Source: Lachnospiraceae bacterium (GTDB taxonomy: Bacteria > Bacillota > Clostridia > Lachnospirales > Lachnospiraceae). From it: a stretch of 64,000 nt of DNA. The notes under the pieces were generated by a model that did no database searches, was not told the origin of the DNA, and worked only from the letters and a program-made list of their open reading frames with translations. Positions 35,017 through 44,134 of this stretch are shown here, piece by piece. Each line of letters opens with the position of its first letter. The stretch's first letter is position 1. The position numbers were made by a program, and so were the translations under genes. The stretch covers positions 1 through 64,000 of the forward strand of contig CAAFXG010000454.1 in the NCBI GenBank assembly GCA_900766925.1. The letters run 5' to 3'.

Positions 35017-35027
35017 ATATATATATA
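35017..35027 (+). repeat. AT dinucleotide run at the GH9 frameshift
   Basis: An 11-base alternating run ATATATATATA directly after the His-Thr-Tyr-Asp codons of the GH9 domain. A two-base change in this run switches between the truncated and full-length frames, as in slipped-strand variation. Confidence 0.75.
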
Positions 35028-36269
35028 ACGGTAAAACAATTGATTTAACAGGCGGATATCACGATGCGGGTGACCATGTGAAATTTGGACTTCCGGAGGC
35101 CTATGCTGCCTTTGTATTAAATATGAGCTATGATACCGACAAGGTTGCCTATGTATCTTGCGGAGAAGCTGATCATCTTGAGATGATATCCACCAGATTT
35201 GCAGATTATCTTGTCAAATGTGCGGTTCTATCTAATGATGGAAGCACGGTTGAGGCATATTGTATACAGGTTGGCATGGGTGGCGGTGGCTATGATCATG
35301 GCTATTGGGGGGCTCCTGAGGATCAGCCTATGGGAAATCGAATGGCATATTTCTCAAGCGCAAGCGATCCGGCAACAGATATAGTGTCCCTTTCTGCGGC
35401 AGCTCTTGCCTTGCACTATAAGAATTTTGGTGGAGAAACATACCTGAATACCGCGAAAAAGCTGTTCTCTTATGCACAGAGTAATACAAAGAATGTTGGA
35501 CAGATTGGAAAAGATTTTTATGCTTCGTCGGCATGGGAGGATGATTATTGTCTTGCAGCATATTTGCTATATAAAATCACAGGTGAAAACTCATATCTTA
35601 CAGCCTTCAATGAATATGCGAACACAAATAATGCTAAAAAGGGATGGTGGCCACTTGGATGGGATAATGTAGCTCCGGCTCTGGCATATTATAAAGGTGA
35701 TGTGTCTAACCTGAACAATGTAATGGGAATCAATGATGGAAATAGTACTTATGGCGGTTACAGGTGCGTAAGTAGCTGGGGCTCTGCAAGATATAATACT
35801 TCAATGCAGTATACAGGTCTTTTAGCTGACAAATTAAATAATTCTTCGGATTACGCAGCATGGGCAGAAGGTCAGATGAAGTATTTGCTTGGAAATAATG
35901 CAGGTAAACAGTGTTTCATAACAGGGTATAATATATATAGTCCTAAATATCCTCATCACAGGGCTGCTTCAGGATATACCGGAGGAGATAAAGGTACAAC
36001 ATCTCAGAAATACATGCTAATTGGTGCATTGGTAGGTGGACAGAAGGAAGATGGTTCATATACTGATTCGGCAAGTGATTATACATGTAATGAGGTTGCG
36101 ATTGATTACAATGCAACTCTGGTGGCGGCAGCAGCGGGTCTATATAATCTTAAGAAGACGGATTCGTCTCAAAAGGTAGATTCCATTCAGAACATAAAAG
36201 CAGTGTCATCAAAGACAATAGAGCCGGGGCAGTCAGTTTCCGGAGATAGTACGACAACACAGAATCAGA

Positions 36270-36620
36270 CAACGACAACTGAAAAGCAGACAACAACACA
36301 GAAAGCGACAACAACCGCAAAACAGACAACAACGCAGAATCAGGCAACGACAACCGAAAAGCAGACGACAACACAGAAAGCGACGACAACCGAAAAGCAG
36401 ACAACAACGCAGAAGTCAACGACAACCGAAAAGCAGATAACAACGCAGAAGTCAACGACAACCGAAAAGCAGACGACAACACAGAAGGCGACGACAACCG
36501 AAAAGCAGACGACAACACAGAAGGCGACGACAACCGAAAAGCAGACAACAACGCAGAAGGCGACGACAACCGAAAAGCAGACAACAACGCAGAAGGCAAC
36601 GACAACCGAAAAAACTGCAA
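36270..36620 (+). repeat. 36-bp tandem repeats encoding the GH9 Thr-rich linker
   Basis: About nine copies of a 12-residue unit, EKQTTTQKATTT or close variants (AKQTTTQNQATTT, EKQITTQKSTTT). The last four units are nearly identical at the DNA level. Unit number is likely to vary between strains by recombination. The linker would extend the C-terminal modules away from the catalytic domain. Confidence 0.9.
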
Positions 36621-37168
36621 CAACCGAAGGTACGGTAAAAAAGAATACGGTTTATTCAATCAAGTTTAACGGTAATGGTGCAACAAGTGGTAAGATGTCG
36701 ACTATGAAAGCTCTCAAATATGGAAAGAGCTATAAGTTACGAACTAATAAGTTCAAAAAGACGGGTTATAAATTCACAGGCTGGAATACAAAGAAGAATG
36801 GAACCGGCAAGAAATATAATAATAAAGCGAAAATAAAGTATTTAACCTCAAAAAATGGAGCAATTGTTACCTTATATGCGCAGTGGACGCCAATCAAATA
36901 TAAAATAAAATTTGTTGGTAATGGTGCGACAAGTGGCAAGATGAAGACCTTAACTTCCGTAAAATATGGGAAGAAGTATAAGCTGGCGGCTAACAGGTTT
37001 AAGAAGAAGGGTTATAAATTTGTTGGCTGGAACACCAAGAGAAATGGTAAGGGTAAGAAAATTAGTAATAAGGCTGTAATTAAGAATTTAACCACTAAGT
37101 CAGGTAAAACAGTAACTTTATATGCACAGTGGAAGAAGGTAAAATAGTTTTTATGGGGGGAAAGTGTT

Positions 37169-38611
37169 ATGAGAGAAAAATGTAAACTATTATTCCGTAA
37201 ATTTACAGCATCTGCAATAGCTTTGTGTATGCTTGTATCAGGTTTAATCGTTCCAAGTATTGATTCACTGGCATGCACCGGTAATCAGAGTGTGGGAGCA
37301 TGTGAAGCAAATATAAGAGTTTCAGAAACCTCGATAACGAAAACGGAAATTAATATTTCAAACGCTTATAAGCTTACAGGCAAAACAAAGAAAATTCCAT
37401 CAGATGAAACACCATATGCCAAGCATGGAAAACTTCATGTTAAGGGTGTAAATCTATATGATGAGCACAATAAGAAGTTTCAGCTAAGAGGTGTGAGTCT
37501 TCATGGACTTCAGTGGGATGTTGGATATAACTATATTAATAAAGCTTCATTTCGCAGTATGAGGGATGAATGGGGTGTAAATGCTGTAAGACTTCCTGTA
37601 TATGTTACACAGACAGGTTATACTGAGGGTTCGGCAGCTGATATGGATACACGAATTGAAAATGCCGTTAAATATGCAACAGATTTGGGAATGTATGTAA
37701 TAATTGACTGGCATGTGCACGATGCATATGGCGGTGGAGCAAATCCTAATACATGGATAAACGATGCAAAAACCTTCTTTAAAAAATATGCATCCAAATA
37801 CAAAAAAAACGGCAATATTTTATATGAAATTTGTAATGAGCCTGTAAATACTCAGTGGTTTGATGGCTCAGGAAATGATTTGTATTCATATGCCAATACA
37901 ATAATACCTATCATAAGAAAATATACAAAGGCAGTTGTAATTGTTGGAACTAATACATGGTCTCAGGATGTTGACCAGGTTATAGGTCATAAAATAGATG
38001 CAAAAAATGTGATGTATACCATACATTTTTATTCTGCAACACATACAGATTATCTGAGACAGAAGGTTCAGACCGCCATTGACGGCGGAGTTCCTGTTTT
38101 TTGTACAGAATTTGGAGTTTGTACGGCTGATGGCAACGGATGGTATGATTTCAACCAGGCCGATGAGTGGATTAAATTGTTTGATAAGAATAATATAAGC
38201 TATTTTTGCTGGCATTTATCAAACAAGGGTGAGAAGTCGGCACTTCTTAATACAGCATGTACTAAAATAAGTGGTGGCTGGACGAACAGTGATTTGTCGG
38301 AGGCAGGAAGCTGGCTGGTAAATACCTACCGTGCGAAGGAAGCACAGGAAAACAGTAAGGTTAAATACACCATAAAATTTAATGGTAATGGTGCAACCAG
38401 TGGTAAAATGACCAAGATGTCAGGCTTGAAATACTCCAAGAGATATGCTTTGAAGGCCAATACATATAAGAAAAAGGGATATAAATTTGTGGGCTGGAAT
38501 ACCAGGAAAAATGGTAAGGGTATCTCGTATAAGAATAAAGCGAAAATAAAAGGATTAACCACTAGAAATGGCAAAACAATAACCTTGTATGCACAGTGGA
38601 AGAAGAAATAA
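37169..38611 (+). CDS. GH5 endoglucanase (cellulase) with C-terminal repeat module
   Basis: 480 residues. Signal peptide to about residue 35; GH5 catalytic (beta/alpha)8 domain about 85-370 with NAVRLPVYV, the acid/base Glu224 in ICNEPVN, a His-Tyr IHFY segment, and the nucleophile Glu314 in FCTEFGV. The best-known activity of such enzymes is endo-1,4-beta-glucanase. A single C-terminal Listeria/Bacteroides repeat (about 393-480) matches those of the GH9 protein. Only 21 bases separate it from the GH9 gene, so they form an operon and probably act together on extracellular cellulose or beta-glucan. Confidence 0.92.
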   Translation: MREKCKLLFRKFTASAIALCMLVSGLIVPSIDSLACTGNQSVGACEANIRVSETSITKTEINISNAYKLTGKTKKIPSDETPYAKHGKLHVKGVNLYDEHNKKFQLRGVSLHGLQWDVGYNYINKASFRSMRDEWGVNAVRLPVYVTQTGYTEGSAADMDTRIENAVKYATDLGMYVIIDWHVHDAYGGGANPNTWINDAKTFFKKYASKYKKNGNILYEICNEPVNTQWFDGSGNDLYSYANTIIPIIRKYTKAVVIVGTNTWSQDVDQVIGHKIDAKNVMYTIHFYSATHTDYLRQKVQTAIDGGVPVFCTEFGVCTADGNGWYDFNQADEWIKLFDKNNISYFCWHLSNKGEKSALLNTACTKISGGWTNSDLSEAGSWLVNTYRAKEAQENSKVKYTIKFNGNGATSGKMTKMSGLKYSKRYALKANTYKKKGYKFVGWNTRKNGKGISYKNKAKIKGLTTRNGKTITLYAQWKKK

Positions 38612-38812
38612 ATGGGTGAAAAAGAAAAAAAATATTTAATAAAAAGTCTTGTTTTGACAGTTATAGTAATAGCTTTGATGGCTATAGTAGCAATTGCGTT
38701 ACCTAAGACAAAGATAAAGCTTATTTTGGTAATAGAAATTGCGCTTGCTATCATTTGGACTATTATTAGTGCAATTAATGTAGTCGGATACTTAAAGGAA
38801 AACAAACAGTAA
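38612..38812 (+). CDS. Small membrane protein
   Basis: 66 residues: a charged start, two hydrophobic segments (about 12-30 and 36-58) separated by a Lys-Thr-Lys-Ile-Lys turn, and a charged end. It begins immediately after the GH5 stop codon. The ribosome binding site is weak (AAGAAG), so translation may depend on coupling. Function unknown. Confidence 0.5.
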   Translation: MGEKEKKYLIKSLVLTVIVIALMAIVAIALPKTKIKLILVIEIALAIIWTIISAINVVGYLKENKQ

Positions 38813-38876
38813 GTTATTATTAAAATAATGATTATAAGCTATTATTTAATCTTAAATAAGAAAACAGGTAGAAGAT

Positions 38877-39374
38877 ATGAAGGTAATTAGCAAACAAAGA
38901 AACAGCAGAATGTGCATAATGTGTGGTCTGGATAATGAATATGGTGTGCGCGCTCCGTTTTACAATATGGAGGACGGAAGTGTTATGACTATATTTGAAT
39001 ATAGCGAAGGACACCAGAGTTATCCGGGAAGGGTTCACGGCGGACTTATCACTGCAATGCTTGATGAAATGGGAATGAGAGCGTTATGGGCAAAGGAATT
39101 ATCAGAGGAAACCTTTGGTGTAACTATGTCTCTCGATACAAAGTATCATAAGCCGGTTCCGTATGGAGAAAAGCTTATCGGTCGTGGTATTATTGTTAAG
39201 GATACTCCTAAGTTTTTTGTGACGGAGGCCTGTATTATGGATGCTCACGGTAATAAGCTTGCAGCGGGAAATGTTAAGTATATAAGGCTGGATGTCGGCG
39301 CTATAGCTGAGGGTGCAGTAATTCATGAGGAAATGTGTTATCTTGTTGATGATGGCGTAACTGAGATATTATAG
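38877..39374 (+). CDS. PaaI-type hotdog thioesterase
   Basis: 165 residues. NEYGVRAPFYN, then SYPGRVHGGLITAMLDEMGMRAL, is the hotdog-fold motif with the catalytic-type acidic residue in the long helix (Asp of LDEMG). Such proteins hydrolyse acyl-CoA thioesters; the acyl group is unknown. Four cysteines or metal sites are not evident apart from the early MCIMCG. It stands alone between the cellulase operon and the exonuclease gene. Confidence 0.85.
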   Translation: MKVISKQRNSRMCIMCGLDNEYGVRAPFYNMEDGSVMTIFEYSEGHQSYPGRVHGGLITAMLDEMGMRALWAKELSEETFGVTMSLDTKYHKPVPYGEKLIGRGIIVKDTPKFFVTEACIMDAHGNKLAAGNVKYIRLDVGAIAEGAVIHEEMCYLVDDGVTEIL

Positions 39375-39482
39375 ATTATCTGCATAAAGTAGGTATTATA
39401 AACAACATATTTTATTGGTTTATATTTGAGAATAAATAACTCAGTAAGGCAATAGTTGAATGAGAAAATATGAGGTGTTATT

Positions 39483-40145
39483 ATGCTGGGAAACTCAAGA
39501 GGAAGACAGCTTAGGGATTATGTGCCTGACTATGTGGTTTTTGACTTGGAAACTACGGGGGTGAGTCCTACAAATGATGCGATTATTGAGATATCTGCCG
39601 TTAAGGTCAAAAACAGACAGGTAATTGATACCTTCAGCAGGCTTGTAAATCCCTTGAGGCCTATTCCGTATGCCGCGTCAGATGTAAATAATATTACAGA
39701 TGATATGGTTTGCAATGAACCTGATATTTCTGAAATCCTGCCTGGATTTCTGGAATTTATCGGGGATGAAATCCTTGTTGGACATAATATTGCCAACTTT
39801 GATATGAAATATATATGGCGTGATGTGAAGCTATTGTATGGCAAGTCTGTATCAAATGATTATATAGATACACTGCCTATGGCAAGACGGGCACTGCCGG
39901 AGCTGGCTCATCACAGGCTGGTTGATTTGGCTCTACATTATAATATAAGCACACTGGGGGCACATAGGGCACTTAATGATTGTCTTATGAATCAAAAATG
40001 TTTTGAATTTTTAGCCAATGAGCAACCTAAGGGCAATATAAAAAAATGTCCAATGTGTGGAGATGTCATGAAAAAAAGAAACGGTAGGTATGGTGAGTTC
40101 TGGGGGTGCAGCGGTTATCCTGTCTGTAAGCATACGGAGAATTAA
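39483..40145 (+). CDS. DnaQ-like 3'-5' exonuclease with a C-terminal zinc ribbon
   Basis: 220 residues. DEDDh exonuclease motifs: FDLETTG (Exo I), HNIANFDMKYI (Exo II), and AHRALNDC (Exo III with His and Asp). This is followed by a topoisomerase-type zinc ribbon CPMC-x18-CSGYPVCKH at about residues 190-217, with four ligands. PolC/epsilon-type proofreading or DNA repair is likely. The zinc ribbon probably binds single-stranded DNA. GAGGTG precedes the ATG. It precedes the ECF ATPase gene by 27 bases. Confidence 0.88.
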   Translation: MLGNSRGRQLRDYVPDYVVFDLETTGVSPTNDAIIEISAVKVKNRQVIDTFSRLVNPLRPIPYAASDVNNITDDMVCNEPDISEILPGFLEFIGDEILVGHNIANFDMKYIWRDVKLLYGKSVSNDYIDTLPMARRALPELAHHRLVDLALHYNISTLGAHRALNDCLMNQKCFEFLANEQPKGNIKKCPMCGDVMKKRNGRYGEFWGCSGYPVCKHTEN

Positions 40146-40172
40146 GTATATTATTGTGGTTGGGATGTTGGC

Positions 40173-41909
40173 ATGGTAAAGATACGTAATCTGACATTTG
40201 AATATTTTGACAGGGATAACGAAGGTAATCTCACGGATATGGTTAATGCTATCCGTGGGATTAATTTTGATGCAAAAAAAGGTGAGTTTATTGCTGTTGC
40301 GGGTGAAAATGGCTCGGGTAAGAGTACATTTGCAAGGATATTAAACAGGATGCTTGTACCGATAGAGGGTACAGTTGTAATTGCTGGTTTGGATGCAATG
40401 GACGAGGGTAATATCATACCTATCAGAAAAAAGGTTGGCATGGTATTTCAGAATCCTGACGACCAGCTTATAGGAAGCATTGTAGCTGAGGATGTGGCGT
40501 TTGGTGCTGAGAATATCGGAATACCAAATAAGGAGCTGAAAAAACGCGTGCATGAGGCGTGTGAGGCAGTCGGGCTGGATGAAAACAGGCGTATAAATGA
40601 GCTTTCAGGTGGCGAGAAGCAAAAGGTAGCACTTGCAGGAGTTCTTGCAATGAAGCCTGAGTGTATCGTGCTTGATGAGGCAACAAGCATGCTTGATCCA
40701 AAGTCGAGATGGGAAATTCTGGAGCTTATTAAAGCCTTGAATGAGCAGCTTGGAATAACAATTATTATGATAACTCATATGATGGATGAGCTGTTGCTGG
40801 CTGACAGCATTTATATAATGAAGCAGGGCAGGCTTTCTATGAGGGGAAGACGTGACAAGATATTTGCAGAGCCGGAAAAGCTGATAGAATTGGGGTTAGA
40901 GGCACCACCTATCATAAATATAAGAAATGCCCTTGTTGCTGCGGGTGTATTACGAGATAAGTACATTTTTTCTGTAAATGAAATTGTAGACAGGCTGAAA
41001 AAGGAACATCCATACAAATTTGAGCTTAATATACCAATGCCGAAAAATGGAAAAACAGTTACGCAAATTAATCCTGTAAATGCAATTTTGTTTAATGATG
41101 TATCTTTCTCATATGGAAAAAAGCAAGTGCTGTCGCACGTATCGTTTAGTGTTGCAAAAGGTGAGTATGTGGCGGTTGTGGGCCCTACAGGTGCAGGTAA
41201 ATCAACGCTTCTTTCTTTGATGAATGGACTTCTAAAGACAAAAAACGGAAATGTATATGTAGATGGGTTAGATGTTGGAGATAAAGCGACAGATTTGCGT
41301 AAATTAAGATGTAAAATCGGCTATGTTTTTCAGTATCCGGAGCAGCAGCTTTTTGCAAAAAATATATATGAGGACGTAGTGTTTGGACCAAGAAATATAG
41401 GAATATCGGAGGTGGAGGCTGAAAAAAGAACCTATGAGGCAATTGCCCGCGTTGGTCTTCCACAGGATGTATATGATATTCATTTTTCTAAGCTTTCAGG
41501 CGGTCAGAGGCGCAGGGCAGCGTTAGCCTGTGTTCTTGCCATGGAGCCTGAATATCTGATTCTGGACGAACCATTTGCCGGACTTGACCCTAAGGGAAGA
41601 CAGGAAATGCTTGAAATTATTGACAGCCTTCACAGGGTTGATGGAAAGACAATTATTCTGGTAAGCCATGACATAGAGGGCGTTGCGTCGTATGCAGACA
41701 GAGTCCTTAACCTTGAAAACGGTCAAATAGTCAATTTTAGCAGGCCCGAGCAATGCTTTTACGATATGTGGGAACGTGAAGGTCATATTGATAGATTGCC
41801 TGTCATTATGCAACTCTTAATTTCACTTAGAATTGCGGGGCTTCCGGTTGATTGCATAGCTACGGATTTTGAGAAGGGTGTTTCTGATATAATAAATGTG
41901 TTAAGATAG
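40173..41909 (+). CDS. Energy-coupling factor (ECF) transporter, two ATPase domains in one protein
   Basis: 578 residues. Domain 1 (about 1-260): Walker A GENGSGKST, signature LSGGEKQKVALAG, Walker B CIVLDEATSMLDP. Domain 2 (about 290-560): Walker A GPTGAGKST, signature LSGGQRRRAALAC, Walker B LILDEPFAGLDP. The domains correspond to EcfA1 and EcfA2, usually encoded by adjacent genes, here joined by a ~35-residue linker. They power uptake of vitamins or metal ions through EcfT (43277) and substrate-binding S components encoded elsewhere. Confidence 0.92.
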   Translation: MVKIRNLTFEYFDRDNEGNLTDMVNAIRGINFDAKKGEFIAVAGENGSGKSTFARILNRMLVPIEGTVVIAGLDAMDEGNIIPIRKKVGMVFQNPDDQLIGSIVAEDVAFGAENIGIPNKELKKRVHEACEAVGLDENRRINELSGGEKQKVALAGVLAMKPECIVLDEATSMLDPKSRWEILELIKALNEQLGITIIMITHMMDELLLADSIYIMKQGRLSMRGRRDKIFAEPEKLIELGLEAPPIINIRNALVAAGVLRDKYIFSVNEIVDRLKKEHPYKFELNIPMPKNGKTVTQINPVNAILFNDVSFSYGKKQVLSHVSFSVAKGEYVAVVGPTGAGKSTLLSLMNGLLKTKNGNVYVDGLDVGDKATDLRKLRCKIGYVFQYPEQQLFAKNIYEDVVFGPRNIGISEVEAEKRTYEAIARVGLPQDVYDIHFSKLSGGQRRRAALACVLAMEPEYLILDEPFAGLDPKGRQEMLEIIDSLHRVDGKTIILVSHDIEGVASYADRVLNLENGQIVNFSRPEQCFYDMWEREGHIDRLPVIMQLLISLRIAGLPVDCIATDFEKGVSDIINVLR

Positions 41910-42000
41910 TATTATTCTTGATTCGCTTCAAGGATTGGCGAATTACAATAAAGAAAAATAGGATAAAACATTTGAATTTGCTTATGGGAGGTAAATGTGT

Positions 42001-42414
42001 ATGACATATTGTGGAAATGATTGTTGTAAGGAATGCAGTAGATTAGCTGAGTGTGGGGGTTGTGAAAAATGTAACGGACATCCTTTTGGCGGAAGCTGTA
42101 TTGCTGAAAGGGCGAAAGATTATCAAAAGCTAAAGGAATTGTTAATAGCTGAAATAAATTCTTTAGGTATTGAGCGGCTCAAAATAACTGACCTTTATCT
42201 TCTTAATGGTGCATACGTAAATCTCGAATATCCTCTCGCCAATGGAACTACGGTTAAGTTCTTAAAAGACAATGATGTCTATCTGGGCAATCAGATTGAA
42301 TCGGAGCTGTCGGAGCGTTGTTATGGTGTGGTCGCAAATGAAGAGTTCATCCTTGTTTGTGAATATGGCTGCAACGGAGATGCTCCGGAGATTGTGATGT
42401 ATAAACGTAGGTAG
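42001..42414 (+). CDS. Small cysteine-rich protein (DUF3795-like)
   Basis: 137 residues with clustered cysteines at the N-terminus (MTYCGNDCCKECSRLAECGGCEKCNG), which could hold zinc or an iron-sulfur cluster, followed by a ~100-residue alpha/beta domain. The ATG at 42001 is 9 bases from GGAGG; an ATG two codons earlier is too close. Its insertion between the ECF ATPase and ecfT is unusual. Function unknown. Confidence 0.6.
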   Translation: MTYCGNDCCKECSRLAECGGCEKCNGHPFGGSCIAERAKDYQKLKELLIAEINSLGIERLKITDLYLLNGAYVNLEYPLANGTTVKFLKDNDVYLGNQIESELSERCYGVVANEEFILVCEYGCNGDAPEIVMYKRR

Positions 42415-42534
42415 ATTACATTTTTCAAGTGTAGTAATTGTGGTAAATCTTCGAGTATTAACATGGATTTGCAATTATTATTCATATTGTTGAAATCAAA
42501 TGAGTCAATACTATTATACGGGGAGAGTATATAA

Positions 42535-43158
42535 ATGGAAAATGATAAAAAAACATCTTGCACAGTATTAGCAATATTGTATGTTCTGCTATCCTATGCA
42601 TGTCCATTAATTTGGGTAGGTGTGGCAGATGAAAATGCACCTAAGGGTATATTGGTGATACTGGCAATTCCTTCCTTTTTTGGAATAATAAATGCAATTT
42701 ATATTAAGCTTAATTTTAATACAATCAGTAGAAATACACTGTTAAGATCTGCGATTATTGTAAAATATTTGTTGATTCCTTTGTATATAGTTGGTGGATT
42801 ACTGATTGCTTTATTCTTTTTGCTGATATTTACGCCTGTAGTAATTATGATTTTTGTCGGTCCGTTTATGATAACGATTCTTAGCGTATATGGTTACTTA
42901 ATAATGCTTGGCGGCAATGCATTTTCATTGGCATATATAAAAAAAGCAAAAGAAGAAGGCATACATGGTGGAGTTTTGAGTACACTTGGAAAGGTATTTC
43001 AGTTTTTCTTTGCTGTAGATGTGGTATCATTGGCAATTCTTTCGTTGAAGGAGAAGAAATATATTGGAGCAACTGTTACAGTAATTGTTTTATTGGCGCT
43101 TGGTTTTATTGGAACATCAATATGGTTGTTTTTTAATATAATGGCTGCGTTTGTATAG
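42535..43158 (+). CDS. Hypothetical multi-pass membrane protein
   Basis: 207 residues with five or six hydrophobic segments (about 10-32, 40-58, 78-120, 125-145, 160-180, 185-205). GGGGAG precedes the ATG. I do not recognise the family. It interrupts the ECF gene set, so a role in the transporter is possible but unsupported. Confidence 0.65.
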   Translation: MENDKKTSCTVLAILYVLLSYACPLIWVGVADENAPKGILVILAIPSFFGIINAIYIKLNFNTISRNTLLRSAIIVKYLLIPLYIVGGLLIALFFLLIFTPVVIMIFVGPFMITILSVYGYLIMLGGNAFSLAYIKKAKEEGIHGGVLSTLGKVFQFFFAVDVVSLAILSLKEKKYIGATVTVIVLLALGFIGTSIWLFFNIMAAFV

Positions 43159-43276
43159 AGTGACAAAAAGTGAAGAAGAGTGAATTATTAAAGAAAAATG
43201 CTATTGAACTGATAACTACCAAATTAGTCGAAAAATTGTCGAATGGGTGGAAATCAAAAAGGATAATAGGTATTAT

Positions 43277-44056
43277 ATGATGAAGGATGTAACGCTGGGT
43301 CAGTACTATAGTGTAGATTCAATAGTACACAGGCTTGACCCAAGAGTTAAAATACGATTTACAATTTCATATATTTTGTTGGTGCTTATTGATAGAAATG
43401 TGCCGTTGTTTGGAATGCTGACGGCTGTATTTATGGTTGCAATGTTATTGTCCAAGGTTCCGTTTCCTCATATTATCAAGGGCTCAAAGGGTATATTTAC
43501 GGTAATCGTAATATGTTCGGCAATTAATATTTTAACGACACCCGGAGCTGTGATAGCGGATTTAGGATTTACTGACATTACAAGTCAGGGTTTAATTAAA
43601 TTTGGTTTCATTGTATGGCGCCTTGTACTGATGGTTTTGATGTCTTCAATTATGATGTATACAACCACACCTACGGAGTTGACAGATGGCTTTGAGAAAT
43701 GCTTTCATCTGAGCGGAAATGTTGCAATGGGAATTACTATTGCACTTCGTTTTGTTTCTGTATTGTTTGAGGAGCTTGATAGAATTATGAAGGCTCAGGA
43801 GGCTAGGTGTGCAGATTTTCATAGTGGTGGACCGATAAAAAGATTAGTGAGCCTGAAAACGGTTATTGTACCTCTTTTCCAAAACTCTATAAATCGGGCA
43901 GCCATGCTGGGAGATGCAATGGATGCAAGGTGCTATACCGGCGGTAAGGGTAGAACGAAGCTCAAGCCTCTTGTGTATGAGGGAAAGGATATGGTATGCT
44001 ATGTTATACTTGTCGTTGTGATTGCGGCAGGAATAGTGTTGGCGGCTGAATTTTAA
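43277..44056 (+). CDS. ecfT: ECF transporter transmembrane component EcfT
   Basis: 259 residues beginning MMKDVTLGQYYSVDSIVHRLDPRVKIRF, as in EcfT proteins. Several membrane helices; two coupling motifs are visible, the Ala-Arg-Gly-type pair represented by EARCAD and DARCYTGG, which normally engage the two ATPases. The frame is open from a GTG at 43247, but the family N-terminus and AGG spacing favour ATG 43277. Partner of the fused ATPase. Confidence 0.9.
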   Translation: MMKDVTLGQYYSVDSIVHRLDPRVKIRFTISYILLVLIDRNVPLFGMLTAVFMVAMLLSKVPFPHIIKGSKGIFTVIVICSAINILTTPGAVIADLGFTDITSQGLIKFGFIVWRLVLMVLMSSIMMYTTTPTELTDGFEKCFHLSGNVAMGITIALRFVSVLFEELDRIMKAQEARCADFHSGGPIKRLVSLKTVIVPLFQNSINRAAMLGDAMDARCYTGGKGRTKLKPLVYEGKDMVCYVILVVVIAAGIVLAAEF

Positions 44057-44134
44057 AGAAAAGTGACAAGAACTCTCCGAACCTTTAGGTTCGTGTGTAG
44101 TTCACTGAGAACTGATTATATGCGAGGATGACAG

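Larger units (their letters stand above)
34309..37147 (+). pseudogene. GH9 endoglucanase, split by a frameshift in an AT run
   Basis: Frame 1 (34309-35028) encodes a signal peptide, a beta-sandwich carbohydrate-binding-like domain (SEFSMNLTNSTGQTICDWVA...NATF-like), a Ser/Gly linker and the start of the GH9 domain (ALYFYDANMCGEDV...DWRGNCHTYD). Frame 2 (in use from about 35021) continues with NGKTIDLTGGYHDAGDHVKF, holding the catalytic-base Asp pair, then HHRAASGYTG and the catalytic Glu in NEVAIDYNATL. After it come a Thr/Gln/Lys repeat linker and two ~80-residue Listeria/Bacteroides repeats ending YAQW. Removing 2 bases from the (AT) run at 35017-35027 restores one frame of about 945 residues. 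It may be an inactivated gene, a phase-variable state or a sequencing error. Confidence 0.85.

Noticed and set aside
36150..36659. 169-aa reverse-strand frame rich in Leu/Ser across the cellulase linker
   Set aside because: A shadow of the tandem repeats on the other strand; no ribosome site or start context.
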